8,661 nt of DNA from Bacteroidales bacterium (GTDB lineage: Bacteria; Bacteroidota; Bacteroidia; Bacteroidales; UBA3824), in assembly GCA_017530465.1 (NCBI GenBank), contig JAFXMJ010000149.1, forward strand, positions 1 through 8,661, in the 5' to 3' direction. Position 1 is the stretch's first letter, and every line of letters begins with the position of its first letter. This document shows positions 6,194 through 8,661 of the stretch, one piece after another. Made by a program: the position numbers and the translations under genes. The notes below the pieces were generated by a model. It was not told where the DNA came from. It made no database searches and was given only the letters and a program-made list of their open reading frames with translations.

Positions 6194-6425
6194 AAAAAAA
6201 GCCCGCATCATTTGCAGAAATAGTTTGGAAACCCCTGATGACTCATGGGCGGGAGCCGCTCTACTGTTTTTAACGTCCAACGTCAGGATGCCGCCGCTTG
6301 TAGCGACGCTGCAGAGCTGATGCTCGGCTTACGCCGGCATAAGGCCTGTTATACGCAGTCTGAAGCGAACTCCCTGTTTCGTTTTAATTGTAGAGTTTCA
6401 AACCTGTTTGTGAAATGATGCGGGC
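6194..6425 (-). ncRNA. ssrS: 6S RNA (ssrS-like)
   Basis: A long self-paired, non-coding RNA on the minus strand, about 230 nt. The two ends form a perfect 13-bp stem: GCCCGCATCATTT at its 5' end (bases 6413-6425 read in reverse) and AAATGATGCGGGC near its 3' end (6201-6213), followed by seven Ts (6194-6200). Further inward, GGTTTG pairs with CAAACT and GAAACTC with GGGTTTC, then GGGAG with CTCCC, leaving a large internal bubble. A long rod closed by its ends with a central open region is the 6S architecture; 6S RNA mimics an open promoter and binds RNA polymerase holoenzyme. It begins about 28 bases after the zapA stop codon, and ssrS is also close to zapA in E. coli. The identification rests on shape and context; exact ends are not known. 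Confidence 0.78.
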
Positions 6426-6453
6426 AGAATGTCTTGTATTCTGTTCTTATATG

Positions 6454-6756
6454 TTAAAGAGCATTGATCTTCTGTATGTATTCATCGATTTCTGTTGACA
6501 TAATCCTCATCTCCGACAGTATCTCAGTGTCGTCGGTCTTGGCTGCCTTGTCAATGTATTTGGATACATACTCGATGGCGACCATTGCAAGGAAGTCGAA
6601 GTCCTCCTTCTTGCCGTCATACCTCTGCTTGTACACATTGATCCTGTCGTTGATGATTGACGTAGCCTTGCGGAAACGCTCCTCATCCTCGCGTGATACT
6701 TTTACAGGAAACCAGTGCCCTGCTATTTGCAGTTTTATCAGTAACTTGTCGTCCAT
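6454..6756 (-). CDS. zapA: Cell division protein ZapA
   Basis: A 100-aa cytosolic protein of the ZapA family, which binds FtsZ and bundles protofilaments at the division ring. The N-terminal part (LLIKLQIAGHWFPVKVSRED, 5-24, then ERFRKATSIINDRINVYK) is the typical ZapA beta-hairpin and helix; DFDFLAMVAIEYVSKYID (52-69) is the conserved hydrophobic helix; and the C-terminus is helical and likely forms the coiled-coil stalk. Length is typical. It follows the coiled-coil gene by 69 bases with no terminator between, so both likely use the promoter at 7139-7170. Confidence 0.93.
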   Translation of the reverse strand: MDDKLLIKLQIAGHWFPVKVSREDEERFRKATSIINDRINVYKQRYDGKKEDFDFLAMVAIEYVSKYIDKAAKTDDTEILSEMRIMSTEIDEYIQKINAL

Positions 6757-6825
6757 CGGTCTGTTTTAAAAATTTGTGTATCTTCTGTAATCGATGATTC
6801 CATTCTCTCTGCTCATGAACCAAAA

Positions 6826-7116
6826 TCAGTCCAACAACATCGACAAGCACTTGTCGATGTCCCGCACAATTCTGTTCAAGTAAATCTTGGCATCATGCTT
6901 GTCCTTGCCGTCCAAGAGCGAAACCACAGTTTTCATGTTTTCGTAGCGAAGCTTCAGCTGCTGATAGTCGGACTCGCGGGTCTTCACCTTGTCCTCGAGT
7001 TCCTTGTTGCTCGCTTCAAGCTTGACACATTCCGACTTCAGCCGGTCGCAGATTGCCACCAGCCGCGTGAATTTGTCACGAAACTCTTTTACTATTATTT
7101 CTTTCTCGTCAGTCAT
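6826..7116 (-). CDS. Small coiled-coil protein encoded upstream of zapA
   Basis: A 96-aa cytosolic protein without signal peptide or membrane segment. Residues about 5-65 (EKEIIVKEFRDKFTRL, ECVKLEASNKELEDKVK, DYQQLKLRYENMK) have the heptad and charge pattern of a coiled coil. The C-terminal block AKIYLNRIVRDIDKCLSMLL (76-95) is a likely conserved amphipathic helix. I chose ATG 7116 (MTDEKEII); the frame is open to 7257 but the promoter at 7139-7170 lies inside that extension. The position directly before zapA suggests a Z-ring or ZapB-like partner; that is inference from context and shape only. Confidence 0.85.
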   Translation of the reverse strand: MTDEKEIIVKEFRDKFTRLVAICDRLKSECVKLEASNKELEDKVKTRESDYQQLKLRYENMKTVVSLLDGKDKHDAKIYLNRIVRDIDKCLSMLLD

Positions 7117-7138
7117 GCTTGTACCAAAATTGATATGA

Positions 7139-7170
7139 CAAATGTACGACTTTTTTTTATATGCGCCAAA
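7139..7170 (-). promoter_or_regulatory. Promoter of the coiled-coil / zapA / 6S / rny unit
   Basis: On the minus strand, TTTG (7167-7170), exactly 20 bases, then TACATTTG (7139-7146), the same -7 octamer as in the Fur-family promoter. Transcription would start near 7132, about 16 bases before ATG 7116. This sets the start of the coiled-coil gene. Confidence 0.82.
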
Positions 7171-7303
7171 TTTTTCGTTATCTATTTTTAAAAAATTTTT
7201 TTTAGCCTTGATTTTCAGGTATTTGGAGTTAAAGTATTTTATAGGTACAATGCCCAAAAAGCCATTTTCCGCCGCAAAAAATCGTTCACTTCTTCAAAAT
7301 ATC

Positions 7304-7334
7304 TTGGTCAAATGGCAAAAAATATGTACATTTG
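7304..7334 (+). promoter_or_regulatory. Promoter of the pseudo-receiver/HATPase gene
   Basis: TTG (7304-7306), exactly 20 bases, then TACATTTG (7327-7334). Transcription should start near 7341, giving a leader of about 74 bases and excluding the in-frame ATG at 7250. It is divergent from the coiled-coil/zapA promoter. The bases between the two promoters (7171-7303) are AT-rich and hold nothing else I can identify. Confidence 0.78.
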
Positions 7335-7414
7335 TCGAAACTTTTTGGCGCGATTTTCGTTGCAGAGAGTGGGCATCGTTAAAAAAATGTACCCCTAATT
7401 ATATAAAGAGTCAA

Positions 7415-8311
7415 TTGAAAGTTTTAATCATAGAGAACGACTTTGTGTCGCGGCATTACCTTCGGGATCTGCTTCGCTATTATGGCCACACGTGTCAGAC
7501 GGCGATGAATGCTTCCGAAGGCCTTGACATATATGCCAGCGGACGGCCTGATGTCATCATCTGCAATGTGATGCTGCCTGGCATTTCGGGTATGGAGTTC
7601 CTACGCGACATTAGGAAGAGTGACTCTAAGACAGCCATCGTGATGATGGCTACCGAAAGCTCCGAAAGGCTCGCCGTGCATGCGTTCAGGGCGGGTGCCG
7701 ACGATTTTCTCAAAAAGCCAATCCAGGACAAGGACATCCTCCCTATGCTCGATAGGTTTGCAAAGCGTCTGCCGGAACCCAAGGACGTCGCCGACCCTTA
7801 CGGCGAGGTGGTATCTGGCAGGCTCAAATTCACTTTTCCCACCGAATATGACGGCACGGCAAGCATAATGCCGCGTGTGATGGAGACCTTGAGCGAGGAT
7901 TATTTCAGCCTCGACGACCGTATTAGCATTGAGCTTGGACTGTCGGAGCTGGTCACCAACGCCATCGAGCATGGCAACCTCAATATCACCTACGACGAGA
8001 AGACCGCCGTAGCCGACCTTTCCGACGGCATGATGGATCTCTGCAATACGCGCCTGCTCGACCCGGAGATTGCATCGAGGTTGATTACAATATATTATGA
8101 ATTTACGCCCGAGGAGTGCAAGTGGACCATTATCGACGAGGGCAATGGATTCGACGTGAGCAAAGTGCCCGACCCAACCAAGACCGCAGACCGCGAGGTA
8201 CTTTTCCACGGCAGGGGCATTATGTTTTCGAGGGCGATATTCGATTCTGTGGAGTACAAGGGCAAGGGCAACGAGGTGGTTGTCACCAAAAAACGCAATT
8301 TTATCGTGTAG
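7415..8311 (+). CDS. Receiver-like domain fused to RsbW-type HATPase (degenerate phosphoacceptor)
   Basis: A 298-aa cytosolic protein. Residues 1-110 have the receiver fold: acidic pocket MKVLIIEND (1-9), PDVIICNVMLPGISGMEFL (45-63), and KK at 100-101 before a proline. In ordinary response regulators the aspartate lies in the pattern LDxMLPG; here that residue is N51 (codon AAT), and the pocket has E7-N8 instead of two aspartates, with A79 in the usual T/S position, while the lysine is kept. Residues about 136-298 form a HATPase of the anti-sigma/RsbW type (HATPase_c_2): N box SELVTNAIEHGN (177-188) with E178 and N182, G1 box DEGNGFD (241-247), G2-like HGRG (266-269). So ATP binding looks intact while phosphorylation by the classical route does not. 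Start TTG 7415 is used because the promoter ends at 7334 and it opens the first receiver strand. Partner proteins are not visible here. Confidence 0.85.
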   Translation: MKVLIIENDFVSRHYLRDLLRYYGHTCQTAMNASEGLDIYASGRPDVIICNVMLPGISGMEFLRDIRKSDSKTAIVMMATESSERLAVHAFRAGADDFLKKPIQDKDILPMLDRFAKRLPEPKDVADPYGEVVSGRLKFTFPTEYDGTASIMPRVMETLSEDYFSLDDRISIELGLSELVTNAIEHGNLNITYDEKTAVADLSDGMMDLCNTRLLDPEIASRLITIYYEFTPEECKWTIIDEGNGFDVSKVPDPTKTADREVLFHGRGIMFSRAIFDSVEYKGKGNEVVVTKKRNFIV

Positions 8312-8313
8312 CC

Positions 8314-8382
8314 GTGCCAAATTCTTTCTTTTTGGTACTTATTTTTTTTGTATTTACATCTGGTTGCAAGTCTGACATTTAG
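8314..8382 (+). other. Dubious 22-aa lipoprotein-like ORF
   Basis: Starting at a GTG two bases after the upstream stop, this frame encodes a hydrophobic stretch FFLVLIFFVF, then TSGC followed by KSDI and a stop. That looks like a lipoprotein signal with a lipobox cysteine but almost no mature part. It could be a tiny lipoprotein, the remnant of a truncated one, or chance in a T-rich region, since TTT and CTT codons alone give such a stretch. Confidence 0.2.
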
Positions 8383-8412
8383 CGGCTCCAATGGCGGGGA
8401 CGCGGCTTTTTT
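8381..8412 (+). terminator. Weak terminator after the HATPase gene
   Basis: AGC, GC and CC on the left (within 8381-8389) pair with GG, GC and GCT on the right (ending at 8407), with a G/G mismatch and a small internal loop, followed by Ts to 8412. The stem is imperfect, so the call is tentative. Confidence 0.45.
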
Positions 8413-8414
8413 CG

Positions 8415-8445
8415 TTGGTATTTTGCAAAAGATTGATTACCTTTA
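8415..8445 (+). promoter_or_regulatory. Likely promoter of dnaE
   Basis: TTG (8415-8417), exactly 20 bases, then TACCTTTA (8438-8445), one mismatch from TAnnTTTG. Transcription would start near 8452 and leave a leader of about 50 bases before ATG 8504. Confidence 0.5.
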
Positions 8446-8503
8446 TGCCGCTAATCAACATCAATCACCAAAAACCTAACGCTTTATTTTACAAGGAATA
8501 ATA

Positions 8504-8661
8504 ATGGATAAGTTCACACATCTACACGTCCACTCGCACTATTCGATATTGGATGGAATGTCGAAAGTGCCGGATCTTATCAACAAGTGCTTGAAAAACG
8601 GTATGCACGCCATGGCTCTCACCGACCATGGCAACATGTTTGGTATCAAGGACTTGGTGGA
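8504..8661 (+). CDS. dnaE: DNA polymerase III alpha subunit, N-terminus (partial)
   Basis: The first 52 codons of the replicative polymerase subunit; the rest lies beyond the window. The N-terminus is a clear PHP domain start: FTHLHVHSHYSILDGM (residues 4-19) with the HxHS metal-binding pattern, then MALTDHGNMFG with the conserved TDHG. These are the standard opening of bacterial DnaE. PolC carries its PHP domain inside the protein, so a PHP motif at the very start favours DnaE; a DNA polymerase of the DnaE2/ImuC type cannot be excluded from so short a piece. A likely promoter lies at 8415-8445. Confidence 0.93.
   Translation, partial: MDKFTHLHVHSHYSILDGMSKVPDLINKCLKNGMHAMALTDHGNMFGIKDLV

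Noticed and set aside
6201..6425. Transposon-like terminal inverted repeats (13 bp)
   Set aside because: There is no coding capacity or target duplication, the stem is followed by a U run, and nested pairing continues inward, which fits a structured RNA.
7601..8320. 239-aa minus-strand open frame across the HATPase gene
   Set aside because: Shadow of the plus-strand gene, which has clear receiver and HATPase motifs and a promoter.

Overview
The window looks like chromosomal housekeeping DNA from a Bacteroidota bacterium, most likely order Bacteroidales (a Muribaculaceae-like genome is a guess). The main evidence is the promoters. Several genes are preceded by the Bacteroidota primary-sigma pattern, a TTTG/TTG box, 20 bases, then TAnnTTTG, rather than -35/-10 boxes. 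Shine-Dalgarno sequences are weak or absent. The gene content also fits: a DUF4250-type protein, a Fur-family gene directly before purA, a coiled-coil gene and zapA followed by a 6S-like RNA and RNase Y, and the start of dnaE.

Left part (1-4359, all + strand). The window opens with the 3' end of a tRNA and its terminator. Next are a small DUF4250-containing protein, a Fur-family metalloregulator with its own promoter, and purA, which probably shares that promoter and ends in a hairpin terminator. A class I SAM-dependent methyltransferase, a small exported protein of unknown function and a hotdog-fold acyl-CoA thioesterase follow.

Middle (4360-4590). This is a convergent intergenic region unusually full of structure: an 18-nt direct repeat whose first copy covers the thioesterase stop codon, a 17-bp AT-rich inverted repeat, two smaller hairpins and a bidirectional terminator.

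Right-middle (4591-7170, - strand). Read from right to left, a strong promoter drives a small coiled-coil protein, then zapA, then a structured RNA of about 230 nt that I call 6S RNA, then rny (RNase Y, the membrane-anchored endoribonuclease). They appear to form one transcription unit with an internal RNA terminator.

Right end (7300-8661, + strand). A divergent promoter drives a two-domain protein made of a receiver-like domain and an RsbW-type HATPase. The usual phosphoacceptor aspartate reads as asparagine, so it looks like a pseudo-receiver fused to a switch-type ATPase. This is the most interesting protein here. After a weak terminator and a dubious 22-residue lipoprotein-like ORF, dnaE begins and runs off the window.

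I see no mobile element, CRISPR array, or obvious foreign island. Functions come from motif reading and family knowledge; no database search was possible.
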